Shown: positions 16,124-26,623, counted from the stretch's first letter. The stretch: DNA of 64,000 nt from DATJGR01 sp963780795 (GCA_963780795.1 CAWADH010000013.1:248001-312000); one strand, 5' to 3'. Notes: generated by a model not told the origin, from the letters alone. Made by a program: numbers and translations.

Positions 16124-19100
16124 ATGTTTGAGCATTCCGAGTACATCTTGGAGCCGGTTCGAGAGGGAGCGGATTTCACGCTCTACCAAGGCAAAGAGCG
16201 CGGCAACCGGATGTCGATCCTGGCGGTGGCGGTTGCTGCGGAACAGCCGTCGGCTGAGAGTCTCCAGCGCCTCGAACACGAATATCTGCTAGCGACCGAA
16301 CTCGATGCGGCATGGGCCGCTCAGCCGCTCGCGCTGACGCGTTACCGAGGGCGACCTGTCCTCATTCTTAAGGATCCAGGTGGTGAACCCCTGGATCGCG
16401 TAATCGAACAGCACAAGGGCCGACCCATCGATCTCACTCGGTTCCTGCGCATTGCCATCGGTCTGGCGGCCGCACTTGGCGGAACCCACCGGCAAGGTCT
16501 CATTCATAAGGACGTCAAACCCGCGAACGTACTTGTCGACGACTCCGGACGTGTGTGGCTCACCGGCTTCGGCATCGCGTCCCGGCTTTTCCGTGAGCGC
16601 CTGACGCCCGCGCCCCCCGAGGTCATTGCCGGCACACTTGCCTACATGTCGCCCGAACAGACCGGGCGCATGAATCGCTCGATTGATTCCCGGAGCGATC
16701 TCTACTCTCTGGGCGTCACCCTGTATCAAATGCTGACTGGCGCGCTGCCATTCGCCGCCGTCGATCCTCTGGAATGGGTCCACTGCCACATCGCGCGTCA
16801 GCCTATTGCGCCGGTCGAACGCTGCGCCGTCCCAGATCCGCTGTCTGCCATTGTCATGAGGCTCCTCGCCAAGAATGCAGAGGAGCGCTACCAGACCGCC
16901 ACAGGCCTCGAAGCCGACCTTCGGCGCTGCCTGACGCAGTGGCAATCACATGATCGTATCGTGGCATTCCCTCTGGGCACGGATGATGCCTCGGACCGAT
17001 TGCTCATACCGGAGAAACTGTACGGCAGGGAGCGCGAGGTCGACGCACTGGTTGCGGCGTTCGACCGGGTGGCGGAGCAGGGTGCGGCCGAACTCGTGCT
17101 GGTCTCCGGGTATTCCGGGGTCGGCAAGTCTTCGGTCGTCAACGAGCTACACAAAGTGCTGGTTCCACCGCGCGGGCTGTTCGCCGCAGGCAAGTTCGAC
17201 CAATACAAACGCGACATACCGTACGCAACGTTGGCAGAGGCGTTCCAGAGGCTGGTGCGTCAGATCCTGGTCACGAGCGAAGCAGAGGTGAACCGTTGGC
17301 GGCGCGCCCTTCTGGAGGCGTTGGGGCCGAATGGCCAACTGATCGTCAACCTGATACCCGAAGTCGAGTTTGTCATCGGCAAACAACTCCCCGTTGCGGA
17401 CCTGCCACCGCAGGAAGCGCGGAGCCGATTCCAGTTGGTTTTCAGGCGTTTCCTGGGCGCCTTCGCGACTGCGGAGCATCCGCTGGCGTTGTTCCTCGAC
17501 GATCTGCAATGGCTGGACGCGGCAACTCTGGAGTTGCTGGAGCGACTGGTTACCGATCCGGACGTGCGGCATGTGCTGCTGATCGGAGCGTACCGCGACA
17601 ACGAAGTGAGTTCGTCTCATCCGCTCATGCGCACGCTGGCCGCTATCCGCGACGCTGGAGCGAAGACGCAGGATATCGTGTTGACGTCACTCGGACCCGA
17701 CGACGTGGGCCGATTGGTCTGCGATTCGCTGCGCTGCGAGGCTGCCGATCTTCTGGCGCAACTGGTCCATGAGAAGGCAGCAGGCAATCCTTTCTTCACC
17801 ATCCAGTTCATCACGGAACTGGAGGAAGAGGGCTTACTGAGGTTCGAGCCGAGCGCTGCGACGTGGCGGTGGGACATTGATCGCATTCACGCAAAAGGCT
17901 ACACGGCCAACGTGGTGGACCTGATGGTCGGAAAGCTGAATCGATTTTCAGAGGCGACCCAGGAGTCGTTGAAACATCTCGCCTGCTTGGGAAACAGCGC
18001 TGAGTTCGAACTGCTGGGAACGGTGTATGAGGATTCAAAAGATGAAATGCATGATCAACTCTGGGAAGCAGTTCGCGCGGGCCTCGTTTTTCGCTCCGAG
18101 AATTCCTATCGCTTCCTTCACGACCGGGTCCAGGAAGCGGCCTACCTGCTGATTCCGGAGCAACAGCGCGCTCAGACCCATTTGCGCATCGGCAGAATTC
18201 TCACGCAGAGCACCCCGCAAGAGCGATTGGAAGAAGCGATCTTCGACATAGTCAATCAACTCAACCGCGGCTTACGGCTGATCACCGATGTGGGTGAGCG
18301 CGAGCGGGCAGCTGATCTCAATCTGATCGCAGGCAAACGGGCGAAGGCATCTACAGCGTACGCCTCGGCGTTGAAATACCTTCATGCCGGACGCTCACTA
18401 CTGAGTGAGGAGGCATGGGGTCATCACTACGACCTGATCTTCTCAATTGAGTCGCTCATCGCCGAGTGCGAACTGCTTACCGCAGATATGGCGGCAGCCG
18501 AAGGCCGGCTGAGGATGTTGGCGCAGCATGCCAGGAGCCGCCACGATTCTGCGGTTGTGACGCGATTGCAGGTCACCCTTTATACGACCTTGGATCGCAG
18601 CGACCGCGCCATCGAAGTATTTCTCGATTACCTTCGCCGCAACGGCACGGATTGGTCGAGTCATCCGTCGCGCGAAGATGTCCTTCGGGAGTACGAGCGG
18701 ATCTGGTCGCTGGTCGGTGACCGTCAGATCGAGGACCTTGTCGATTTGCCGCAGCTCGATGATCCCGATGTCCTCGACATGCTCGATGTGTTCACTGAAA
18801 TCGTCCATCCCGCCATGTTCTTCGATGAGAACCTATCCTCACTGGTGGTTTTCCGCATGGTGAGTCTTTGCCTCGAGCACGGTAACTGCGATGCATCGTG
18901 CTTCGGCTTTATCTGGTTTGGGATGTTCGCTGGGCCGCGCTTCAACAACTACACGGATGGATTCCGCTTTGGCCAGCTGGGCTACGACCTCGTCGAAAAG
19001 CGCAACCTGACGCGCTACCAGGCGCGAACCTACACCTCGTTTGCCACGCTTACGCCTTGGGCGAAGCACGCCTTGAACGGACGTGAATTGCTCCGGCGCG

Positions 19101-21607
19101 CATTCGATGTCGCATATCGAACAGGGGACCTCACGTTCTCCGCCTATAGCTGGCATTCGTTGATCACCAATTATCTGGCCGTCGGTGATCCTCTTTCGGA
19201 GGTCCAATCCGAGGCGGAGAAGGGCCTCAACTTCGTTACGAAAGCCGGGTTTGGGCTGGTGGTTGAGAACACTAAGGCGCAATTGGCTCTCATACGTACA
19301 CTTCGCGGCCTGACGCCGACATTTGGATGCTTCGACTCTCACGACTACAACGAAACGGATACCGAACATCGTCTTGCGAGTAATCCGTTGCTGGTTCTAT
19401 CCGAGTTCTTTTATTGGACTCGAAAGCTGCAGGCCAGATTTTTTGCCGGAGACTACACGTCGGCTGTCGAGGCGTCCCGCAAAGCCCATCGGTTGCTTTG
19501 GCCGGCGGCATCGCAGGTGGAAACGGGCGACTTCCGCTTCTATGCCGCTCTGGCGCATGCTGCCGCCTGGAACACAGCTTCTTTTGAAGACAGGCAGAAT
19601 CATCTTGTCGCTCTGAACGACCACCACCGCCAGCTCGAAGTATGGGCGATGCATTGTCCTGAAAACTTCGAAACCAGAACGGCGCTGGTCAGCGCCGAAA
19701 TCGCGCGCATTGAGGGCCGGATGCTCGACGCTGAACATCTGTACGAAGGGGCGATCCGTTCGGCGAGCGACAACGGTTTGACGCATTGTGAGGCGGTCGC
19801 CTACGAGTGTGCGGCGCAGTTCTATTCAGCACGAGGTCTCGAAAAAATCGCGCACGTCTATTTGCGAGATGGCCGAGGCTGTTATCTGCGCTGGGGCGCG
19901 CAAGCGAAGGTCCGACAGCTCGAGGAGCGGTATCCAGAGATCAAGCCAGAGCGGACTTCATCAGATAACGGCACCATTCTCGCCTCCGTCGAGCGACTTG
20001 ACCTGGCGACGGTGATTCGCCTGTCGGAGGCAGTATCGGGTGAGATCGAGCATGAAAAACTGATCGATACACTCATGCGAACGGCAATTGAGCATGCCGG
20101 CGCAGAGCGGGGCTTGTTGATCCTGGTTCGAGATGGTGGGCCACTGATCGAAGCTGAAGCCACCACCGGCCCGGGCAGGATCGAGGTTGCGGTTCGGCGC
20201 GCGGCCATCACGCCGTCCGATCTACCTCAATCTGCCCTGCACTATGTGACCCGGACACGGGCGAGCGTGCTTCTGGATGATGCTTCGACTGACAACGTGT
20301 ATTCCAAGGATGAGTATGTAGTACACAAGCGCACCAAGTCCGTTCTGTTCCTGCCAATCGTCAAACAGAAAAAGCTTGTCGGCGCGCTCTATCTCGAGAA
20401 CAACCTGACGCCGCGCGTCTTCACGCCGGACCGCGTGACGGTACTGCAGTTGCTGGCTTCGCAAGCGGCAATCGCATTGGAAAATGCCGCTCTCTATACC
20501 GATCTGCAACTCCAGGTTGGGCTGCTGCAACAGTTTCCCGTGTCCGCCTGGACGCTCGAGCCTGATGGAACGCCGGATTTCGTGAACGATGTTTGGCTTG
20601 AGTTCGCCGGTCAGACTCTCGATTTCGTCCGGTCGCATCCCGAGGCCTGGATGACCGCGATCCACCCTGATGATCGCGAAGCGGCATCGAGGACCTTTTG
20701 GGACGGCGTACGCTCGGGACAGGGTTTTACGATCGAAACACGATCTCTCCGCGCGCAGGACCGGACCTATCGCTGGCATCTCCAGCAAGCGGTGGTCATG
20801 CGCGATGCAGGAGGAGAAGTCCTCAAATTCGTCGGTACGACCACCGACATTGACGACCAGAAACGTGCCGAAGAGGCTTTGCGCCAAGCGCAGGGCGATC
20901 TCGCACGTATCAATCGGGTGACAACCATGGGCGAGTTGGCCGCGTCCCTGGCTCATGAAATCAGTCAACCGATCAGTGGTGCTATCACCAACATGAACGT
21001 CTGCCTGCGAAAGCTCGGACACGATAAACCCGATCTCGATGAGGTACGCGCGGCAGTCACCAGAATTGGAAGAGATGCGCAACGTGCCGCTGAGATCATC
21101 GGCAGGATCCGCTCGCAATTCGAGAGGGGCGCCCTGGATCGAGAAGTTCTCGACGTAAATGAGATCAGTCGCGAGACCGTTGCCCTCCTGCGCGACGAGG
21201 CGGTGCGATACAACATATCGGTCCGGACGGAACTGGCAGCCGATCTTCCTGAGATCGTCGGCGACCGCGTGCAATTGCAGCAGGTCGCAATGAATCTAAT
21301 CGTCAACGGCATCGAAGCGATGAAGAACGTTGATGGAAATCGAGAGATGGTGATCAAGTCGCAGCGGGCTGAAAACGAGCAGATTCTGGTCTCCTTCAGT
21401 GATACGGGCGTAGGGCTTCCGCCGCAGCTCGCGGAACAGATTTTCGATCCGTTCATTACGACCAAACCGCACGGTACGGGCATGGGGCTGCGCATCAGCC
21501 GGTCGATCATTGAGTCGCATGGCGGGCGCCTGTGGGCTGTAAGTTCCTCTGGGCGCGGCGCAACGTTCCACTTGAGTCTGCCTGCCGCGACTGCAGGTCG
21601 TAGGTAA
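16124..21607 (+). CDS. Ser/Thr kinase - AAA ATPase - GAF - PAS histidine kinase
   Basis: The product is 1827 aa from ATG 16124 (an in-frame ATG at 16082 adds 14 poorly conserved residues). Domains in order: Hanks-type kinase (about 10-270; IHKDVKPANVLVDD catalytic loop, GTLAYMSPEQTGR activation segment), AAA/STAND ATPase (about 300-600; Walker A GYSGVGKSS, Walker B LALFLDDLQW), a long TPR-like helical region, GAF (about 1310-1460), PAS (about 1475-1590), HisKA with phosphoacceptor His in LAHEISQPISG (near 1610) and HATPase (DTGVGLPP, GTGMGLRISRSIIESHGG). There are no transmembrane segments, so it is cytosolic. No response regulator adjoins it. The HExxQP box is shared with the kinases at 32339 and 52338, suggesting common FixJ-type partners. 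Confidence 0.92.
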   Translation: MFEHSEYILEPVREGADFTLYQGKERGNRMSILAVAVAAEQPSAESLQRLEHEYLLATELDAAWAAQPLALTRYRGRPVLILKDPGGEPLDRVIEQHKGRPIDLTRFLRIAIGLAAALGGTHRQGLIHKDVKPANVLVDDSGRVWLTGFGIASRLFRERLTPAPPEVIAGTLAYMSPEQTGRMNRSIDSRSDLYSLGVTLYQMLTGALPFAAVDPLEWVHCHIARQPIAPVERCAVPDPLSAIVMRLLAKNAEERYQTATGLEADLRRCLTQWQSHDRIVAFPLGTDDASDRLLIPEKLYGREREVDALVAAFDRVAEQGAAELVLVSGYSGVGKSSVVNELHKVLVPPRGLFAAGKFDQYKRDIPYATLAEAFQRLVRQILVTSEAEVNRWRRALLEALGPNGQLIVNLIPEVEFVIGKQLPVADLPPQEARSRFQLVFRRFLGAFATAEHPLALFLDDLQWLDAATLELLERLVTDPDVRHVLLIGAYRDNEVSSSHPLMRTLAAIRDAGAKTQDIVLTSLGPDDVGRLVCDSLRCEAADLLAQLVHEKAAGNPFFTIQFITELEEEGLLRFEPSAATWRWDIDRIHAKGYTANVVDLMVGKLNRFSEATQESLKHLACLGNSAEFELLGTVYEDSKDEMHDQLWEAVRAGLVFRSENSYRFLHDRVQEAAYLLIPEQQRAQTHLRIGRILTQSTPQERLEEAIFDIVNQLNRGLRLITDVGERERAADLNLIAGKRAKASTAYASALKYLHAGRSLLSEEAWGHHYDLIFSIESLIAECELLTADMAAAEGRLRMLAQHARSRHDSAVVTRLQVTLYTTLDRSDRAIEVFLDYLRRNGTDWSSHPSREDVLREYERIWSLVGDRQIEDLVDLPQLDDPDVLDMLDVFTEIVHPAMFFDENLSSLVVFRMVSLCLEHGNCDASCFGFIWFGMFAGPRFNNYTDGFRFGQLGYDLVEKRNLTRYQARTYTSFATLTPWAKHALNGRELLRRAFDVAYRTGDLTFSAYSWHSLITNYLAVGDPLSEVQSEAEKGLNFVTKAGFGLVVENTKAQLALIRTLRGLTPTFGCFDSHDYNETDTEHRLASNPLLVLSEFFYWTRKLQARFFAGDYTSAVEASRKAHRLLWPAASQVETGDFRFYAALAHAAAWNTASFEDRQNHLVALNDHHRQLEVWAMHCPENFETRTALVSAEIARIEGRMLDAEHLYEGAIRSASDNGLTHCEAVAYECAAQFYSARGLEKIAHVYLRDGRGCYLRWGAQAKVRQLEERYPEIKPERTSSDNGTILASVERLDLATVIRLSEAVSGEIEHEKLIDTLMRTAIEHAGAERGLLILVRDGGPLIEAEATTGPGRIEVAVRRAAITPSDLPQSALHYVTRTRASVLLDDASTDNVYSKDEYVVHKRTKSVLFLPIVKQKKLVGALYLENNLTPRVFTPDRVTVLQLLASQAAIALENAALYTDLQLQVGLLQQFPVSAWTLEPDGTPDFVNDVWLEFAGQTLDFVRSHPEAWMTAIHPDDREAASRTFWDGVRSGQGFTIETRSLRAQDRTYRWHLQQAVVMRDAGGEVLKFVGTTTDIDDQKRAEEALRQAQGDLARINRVTTMGELAASLAHEISQPISGAITNMNVCLRKLGHDKPDLDEVRAAVTRIGRDAQRAAEIIGRIRSQFERGALDREVLDVNEISRETVALLRDEAVRYNISVRTELAADLPEIVGDRVQLQQVAMNLIVNGIEAMKNVDGNREMVIKSQRAENEQILVSFSDTGVGLPPQLAEQIFDPFITTKPHGTGMGLRISRSIIESHGGRLWAVSSSGRGATFHLSLPAATAGRR

Positions 21608-21875
21608 CACCGGCCGAGCCTGCGACTCCCTCCGCGAGACGAACGCCCCTCTGGCGATCCGTGTCGTCGACGCAGTCCGCGAGAAGGCACACGGATGCCA
21701 ATCGCAGCAAGCTGATCCAATCACATTCCCTGTGCGTTGGCTCAGTCTCATAGTCCAGTGTCTGTGAGAAGAAACATATGGTCGATCGCGTTCTCTACCA
21801 TGGAGAAATTGCCAGACGTGATCGGTCAGACGTGTCGGGAAGAGTTAGCCGACCTGAAAGCATGAGGATCTCGTC

Positions 21876-22403
21876 GTGGACCTGATCGAAGGCGTGAACA
21901 CCGAAGATCATCAACTCGGACCGGCTGGCGCGCGACTGGTCGTAGTCGAATACGGCGATTTCGAATGTCCAAACTGCAAGCAGGCCGCGCCGGCGGTTGA
22001 AATGCTGTTGCAGCGATTCGAAGGTCAGGTGCGATTCGTCTATCGGCATTATCCGTTGGAAGAAGTCCACCGGCATGCGGTTCAGGCGGCCGAAGCGGCC
22101 GAGTGCGCGGGGGCTCAGGGCCACTTCTGGGAGATGTATCAGCTGCTATTCGAAAACCAACACGCGCTCGAACTTGATCAGTTGCACGGTTACGCGCAGC
22201 GACTCGGGCTCGACATGCAGCGATACACACGGGGGATGACCGAGCACACCCATCTCGCGCGCGTTCGCAGTGACATCGATAGCGGCCGCAAGAGCGGCGT
22301 ACGCGCAACACCGGGATTTTTCGTCAACGGCAAGCGGCAGGACGTGTCGTTCGGCCTGCGCTTGCTATTCGATGCGACTGAAGCAGCGCTGCAGCGACGC
22401 TGA
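21876..22403 (+). CDS. DsbA-family thioredoxin-fold protein, cytosolic form
   Basis: The product is 175 aa with a GTG start. The thioredoxin-like DsbA fold carries a CPNC active site (YGDFECPNCKQAAP, about residues 32-35) and a cis-Pro loop GVRATPGFFVNGK near 142. No signal peptide precedes the fold, so it is probably a cytoplasmic disulfide oxidoreductase or isomerase of the FrnE/thioredoxin_4 kind. It stands between the giant kinase and a UBP-type zinc-finger gene on the same strand. Confidence 0.85.
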   Translation: MDLIEGVNTEDHQLGPAGARLVVVEYGDFECPNCKQAAPAVEMLLQRFEGQVRFVYRHYPLEEVHRHAVQAAEAAECAGAQGHFWEMYQLLFENQHALELDQLHGYAQRLGLDMQRYTRGMTEHTHLARVRSDIDSGRKSGVRATPGFFVNGKRQDVSFGLRLLFDATEAALQRR

Positions 22404-22588
22404 TCACGAGATACCTGTTTTGAGCCCCTTCCTCGAGTGGTCCCCGCTTTCAGCCCGTCTCCCGCGCGCGGATGAGTGCATCGAGGAGTTTTTTTCCATG
22501 GAGCGCGACTATCAAGCCGCGCGCTTGTCTCTATACCGACAACAGTCTCTGTCCAGACCGATAGAGGGTCGCACCATGGAGAGGACAA

Positions 22589-22897
22589 ATGGCTGAGACG
22601 TGCAAACACGTCAGTACCGTTCGCAACGTCACGCCGAGTGCGCTGGGTTGTGAAGAGTGCTTGAAGATGCATGCGCAGTGGGTGCATTTGCGCGTCTGCC
22701 GCACGTGCGGGCACGTCGGCTGTTGCGACTCGTCGCCGCACCGGCATGCGACCAGGCACTTTCGTACGAGCGGCCATCCGATCATCGAAGGTTACGATCC
22801 CCCGGAAGGCTGGGGCTGGTGCTACATCGATGAAGTCTCGTTCGATCTGTCCGATCGAATGACACCGCACAACGGCAAGATCCCACGCTACTTCTGA
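22589..22897 (+). CDS. UBP-type zinc-finger protein
   Basis: The product is 102 aa, almost entirely one ZnF-UBP domain: CKHV near the start, CEECLK, VCRTCGHVGCCDSSPHRHATRHF and GHPII. The spacing of Cys and His ligands (CxxC, CxxC, C, three or more His) matches the ubiquitin-hydrolase zinc finger found in small bacterial proteins of unknown role. The start ATG (22589) lies just after GGAGAGG. Bacteria lack ubiquitin, so the ligand is unknown. Confidence 0.85.
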   Translation: MAETCKHVSTVRNVTPSALGCEECLKMHAQWVHLRVCRTCGHVGCCDSSPHRHATRHFRTSGHPIIEGYDPPEGWGWCYIDEVSFDLSDRMTPHNGKIPRYF

Positions 22898-22959
22898 TGT
22901 CGGACGGGCTCGGCTCCAGATACTAAGCCTCCGCCTGCTGCCATAAGAAGACCGCCGCC

Positions 22960-22989
22960 GGCGGCACCAACACGTTACACGGTGCCGCC
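22960..22989. terminator. Inverted repeat between convergent genes
   Basis: GGCGGCACC and GGTGCCGCC form a perfect 9-bp stem with a 12-nt loop between the ends of the zinc-finger gene and the P460 gene. There is no T tract on either side, so intrinsic termination is uncertain. Confidence 0.4.
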
Positions 22990-23061
22990 GCGGCAGTAGA
23001 CAGCGCAATCGTCTGACGCTCCGCAGAACACTCGATCGACACTGCGGGCGCCGTCATCGGT

Positions 23062-23638
23062 TCAACGCTTCGCATACTCCGTAAATACATAGTCCCGCGT
23101 TTTTGCGATCGTATGGCATGCGGCGCCGCACTTCGCGTCGTTTCCCTGCGGCGGTGTGTCATTCGTGTCACCCGGTCTGAACGTTTCGGATGCGGCGCTG
23201 TACTTGAACGAGGCATATCCCCATCCGCCGCTGTCTGCGAACCGCTTGCTGTCCTTGTCCATGAAGTCGACGTCATGCAACGTGCCCGGCACTGTCGTAG
23301 GACCCGGGGCGAGCGCACTTTGCTTTGGTTCCCAGTGGATTTTCGCCATCTTGGAACCGTCAGGGAATGGCTTGCCGTTTTCGGGAATACCGGACTTGTA
23401 GGCGGCAATCATCACGGCGTTGCCCACAATCACGGCGACCAGCTTTTCGCTATGGCTCAGCGAGATGACCTCCCAGCTTTCGTATCCCTTGAAGTCAGAA
23501 AACGCGAGCCCACCCGGCACCTTCAGCGGCGTACTTGTCTGGCGCAGTCTGCGCTTCAGAATCGGCAACGAAGGCAACGCAGACGGCCAGAACCGCGCAG
23601 CTGCCCAACGCGCTAACGTATTTCACAGAGGCGTGCAT
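23062..23638 (-). pseudogene. Cytochrome P460-family protein, frameshifted after the signal peptide
   Basis: ATG 23638 (AAGGAAT upstream) opens a signal peptide, VKYVSALGSCAVLAVCVAF, ending SEAQTAPDKYA. One extra base near 23531 then throws the frame out. The mature part continues one frame over as LKVPGGLAFSDFKGYESWEV through to the heme motif CGAACH and DYVFTEYAKR at the C-terminus. The intact paralog at 51696 has DKYALKTSSGIAFSDFRGYEDW, which fixes the site of the shift. P460-type proteins are periplasmic c-type hemoproteins with a Lys-heme link. It is either inactive or a sequencing indel; a preserved promoter motif upstream favours recent damage or error. Confidence 0.75.
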
Positions 23639-23719
23639 AAAGAATTCCTTGGTGTCGAATTAGAGGGATGGTCAAACGACTTCATCAGTCGATGGCTATC
23701 ACAACAGAAACGCGTATGC

Positions 23720-23747
23720 GATTGGATTACACCAAGGTATTGTTCTC
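23720..23747 (-). promoter_or_regulatory. Shared motif upstream of the P460 gene
   Basis: In gene orientation ACAATACCTTGGTGTAATCC, about 83 bp before ATG 23638. A downstream block, CGTTTCTGTTG, resembles the one after the copy upstream of emrA. Confidence 0.65.
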
Positions 23748-23830
23748 GCGCCCGAGCGCGCAACCGAGAGGAAATGTTGGGAACGAAAAGCTCGAGCGCT
23801 GACTGAACCGTGCCGGACTGATGTTGGTCT

Positions 23831-25432
23831 TCATGCGTTCGATTGTTCTGCTCGTTTGAGCAACAGCGTCGCCACGAGGGCAATCAGCAACGCAACTCCA
23901 AGAAGACAGAAGGCATCGCTGAATGCCAACAGATACGCTTGCTTTCGGACGATGCGTCCGAGCGCGACGATCGCAATATGTTTGGCTTGCGTCGGATCGA
24001 TTGCGCCGTGGGCGACGAAGTAGCCGGTCAGTTCGTTCACACGTGCACGGGTCGCCTCGAAAAACGGCGAAATCGCCTGCGTCAGAATGTTGGAATGAAA
24101 CTGTTCGCGGCGCGTCAGGAACGTTTCGAGCGAGGCGATGCCGACGGCGCCGCCGAGATTGCGCATCATGTTGAAGAGCGCCGATGCGGAGCCGGCATTT
24201 TCGGCTTCGATTCCCGCTGTCGCGACCGCGGACAAAGGTGCAAACACCAGCGCCTGGCCGACGGCGCGAACGACGTTCGGCAAAAACAGCTGATCCGCGG
24301 CGTAGTCGTTGCTGATCGCCAGATTCATGAAGTTGCTTGCGGCGAACAGCGCAAAACCCACCGCGATCAGCCATCGCGTATCGAAGCGCTGCATCAGTCT
24401 TGGTACCAGCGGAATTAAAACCAGCTGCGGCAACCCGGTCCACGCCAGCACCGCGCCGATCTGCTCGGCGTTGTAGCCCTGAGTGCGCACCAGGTAGACC
24501 GGCAGAATGTAGACCGATCCATACAGCGCCATTCCGAGCAGGAAGTTGGCCACGACACCGAGGCCGAAGTTTCGCCGCAGCAAAAGCCGCAGGTTCAATA
24601 GTGGGCGGCGTCCATGCCATTCGATCCAGAGGAATAGCGTCAGGCTGACCGATGCGATGATCGATAGACGCACGATGAACGTAGAACCAAACCAGTCGTC
24701 GCGGTTGCCTTCCTCGAGAACCGTCTGCAGGCATCCCAGCCCGATTGCCATCGTGACGATCCCGGTCCAGTCGCCGTCGCGCAATCGAAACAACTGCATC
24801 GGTGAGCGTTCCAGCGAAGCCCACAGCATCGCGAGCATCAGCGCGCCGGGCACGAGGTTCACGTAGAAGATGTACTGCCAACCCCAGTTTTCCGTGAGGT
24901 AACCGCCGATCGTCGGACCGATCGCCGGCGCGAACGTGGCCGATAGCGCAAACAATGCGAGGCCGATCGGCTGCTTTGCCTTCGGCAGCATCGTCAGCGT
25001 GATGGTGAATGCCATCGGAATCAGCACACCGCCGGTGAAACCCTGGAATGCCCGCAATACGATCATCTGCGGCAGGTCGCGGGCGAACGCGCACGCGGCC
25101 GAGAACGCGAGAAACAAAGACGCGTTGATCAGCAGGTAGCGGCGCACCGAGAAGACCTGCGCCAGCCAGGCCGTCAGCGGAATGACGACGATTTCGGCGA
25201 TTAGATACGCGGTCGAGATCCAGCCGCCTTCGTCGATGCCCGCGCCGATCGCTCCCTGAATGTCGGCGAGCGACGCGTTGACGATCTGGATGTTCAACAC
25301 AGCCATGAACGCACCCAGCGTCGAGCCGATAACAGCCAGCCAGGTCCTCATGGGAATCACGGCGGTTGCCGCGTCGGCCAATGCGGGGGATGGAAGGGCG
25401 CCCGATATCGCGTTCAGTGCCGTCGCCATCAC
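23831..25432 (-). CDS. EmrB/QacA-family (DHA2) MFS drug efflux permease
   Basis: The product is 533 aa with about 14 transmembrane helices, typical of DHA2 exporters. Visible signatures are AVLNIQIVNASLADIQ in helix 1, the motif A/B-like RAFQGFTGGVLIPMAFT, and motif C-like FALSATFAPAIGPTIGGYL. It starts 18 bp after the membrane-fusion gene stops, so the two form an emrAB-like operon exporting hydrophobic toxicants across both membranes, given an outer-membrane channel. No TolC-like gene is nearby. The shared motif upstream of emrA probably controls both. Confidence 0.92.
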   Translation of the reverse strand: MMATALNAISGALPSPALADAATAVIPMRTWLAVIGSTLGAFMAVLNIQIVNASLADIQGAIGAGIDEGGWISTAYLIAEIVVIPLTAWLAQVFSVRRYLLINASLFLAFSAACAFARDLPQMIVLRAFQGFTGGVLIPMAFTITLTMLPKAKQPIGLALFALSATFAPAIGPTIGGYLTENWGWQYIFYVNLVPGALMLAMLWASLERSPMQLFRLRDGDWTGIVTMAIGLGCLQTVLEEGNRDDWFGSTFIVRLSIIASVSLTLFLWIEWHGRRPLLNLRLLLRRNFGLGVVANFLLGMALYGSVYILPVYLVRTQGYNAEQIGAVLAWTGLPQLVLIPLVPRLMQRFDTRWLIAVGFALFAASNFMNLAISNDYAADQLFLPNVVRAVGQALVFAPLSAVATAGIEAENAGSASALFNMMRNLGGAVGIASLETFLTRREQFHSNILTQAISPFFEATRARVNELTGYFVAHGAIDPTQAKHIAIVALGRIVRKQAYLLAFSDAFCLLGVALLIALVATLLLKRAEQSNA

Positions 25433-25450
25433 ACCCGTCCGTTATACGAT

Positions 25451-26623
25451 TCAGTCGACCCGCGCGCCGTCGCTCGACGCCACTCGATCGAACGATGCCG
25501 CTGCCGGCGCGATGCGCGTATCGATCGTTGGTTCCACGGACATGCCGGAGCGCAACAACGCGGTGGACGTATTCGAGTCGAAGACGATCTTCACTGGAAT
25601 ACGCTGGACGATCTTCGTGAAGTTTCCGGTCGCGTTGTCTGGCGGCAGCAGAGAAAACTCGAGCCCGCTGGCCGGTGACAGGCTGTCGACCCGACCCGAC
25701 AGCTCCGCGTTCGGAAATGCGTCCACCGTGATTGTCACCGGTTGTCCCGCGCGTACGCGGTCCAGCTGCGTCTCTTTGAAATTGGCCACGACGTAGACAC
25801 CCTCGAGAGGCACTACCGCCATCAGCTGTGTGCCGGCCTGAACGAACTGCCCGATTCGGACAGAACGCGCGCCAACCGTGCCGTCGAGCGGTGCGACCAC
25901 GCGCGTATAGGACAGGTTCAGCTCTGCCTGCCGCAATGCGGCCTGCGCACTCGCGTGCCGTGCATCGGCCTGCGTTCGCGCGGTGTTCAATACGTCGATC
26001 TGCTTACGCGCGGCAACCAATGCGGCTTCGTCCTCCTGCAAATTCGCCTGGCTCTGCTTAAGCACAGTGGCCGCCTGTTGCGCTTGTTGCGCCGCTACCG
26101 CCCCCGCGTTGATCAGTTGGCGATACCGTGCGTCGTCGTCCCGTGCGAGCTGTAGAGCCGCGAGTTGGGCTTCGATTGACGCCTGCTTCTGGCGGATGAT
26201 CGATTGCTGGAGTGTCCGCTGGGCGTCGAGGTTGGAGATGGCCGCACCGGCCGCGTCGACTTCGGCTTTGGCGCGTTCGAGCGCCGCGCGAAAGTCGCGA
26301 TCGTCGATGCGGATCAGCAGCTGACCGGCGGCGACGTGTTCGTTGTCGTTCACCGCTACCTCTGCGACGTAACCCGATACCTTCGGTGCAATGGTGCTGT
26401 AGTCGGCTTTGAGGTATGCATCGTCGGTGCTCTCCATGAACCGACCGACAGTCCAGTACCTGTAGCCAAATACAGCGGCACCCGTGATGACGGCGATCAC
26501 GACGAGCGAAATCACCAGTCGACGCCCGGCGGTCCGGACCGTTGGTACCGTCGCACCGTTGTTCTCTCCGACGGCGTCGTCCGATCCACCGTCGCGCGTC
26601 TGGTTGGCATCATCGTCGGACAT
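25451..26623 (-). CDS. HlyD/EmrA membrane-fusion protein
   Basis: The product is 390 aa from ATG 26623; a TTG at 26656 is also in frame but has no ribosome-binding site. After a ~40-residue cytosolic tail there is one membrane helix (LVISLVVIAVITGAAVFGY), then the biotinyl-lipoyl halves (STDDAYLKADYSTIAPKVSGYV; TRVVAPLDGTVGARSV) around a long coiled coil, and a beta-barrel end (ANFKETQLDRVRAGQ). It would bridge the DHA2 permease to an outer-membrane channel in the periplasm. It is first gene of the efflux pair. Confidence 0.92.
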   Translation of the reverse strand: MSDDDANQTRDGGSDDAVGENNGATVPTVRTAGRRLVISLVVIAVITGAAVFGYRYWTVGRFMESTDDAYLKADYSTIAPKVSGYVAEVAVNDNEHVAAGQLLIRIDDRDFRAALERAKAEVDAAGAAISNLDAQRTLQQSIIRQKQASIEAQLAALQLARDDDARYRQLINAGAVAAQQAQQAATVLKQSQANLQEDEAALVAARKQIDVLNTARTQADARHASAQAALRQAELNLSYTRVVAPLDGTVGARSVRIGQFVQAGTQLMAVVPLEGVYVVANFKETQLDRVRAGQPVTITVDAFPNAELSGRVDSLSPASGLEFSLLPPDNATGNFTKIVQRIPVKIVFDSNTSTALLRSGMSVEPTIDTRIAPAAASFDRVASSDGARVD

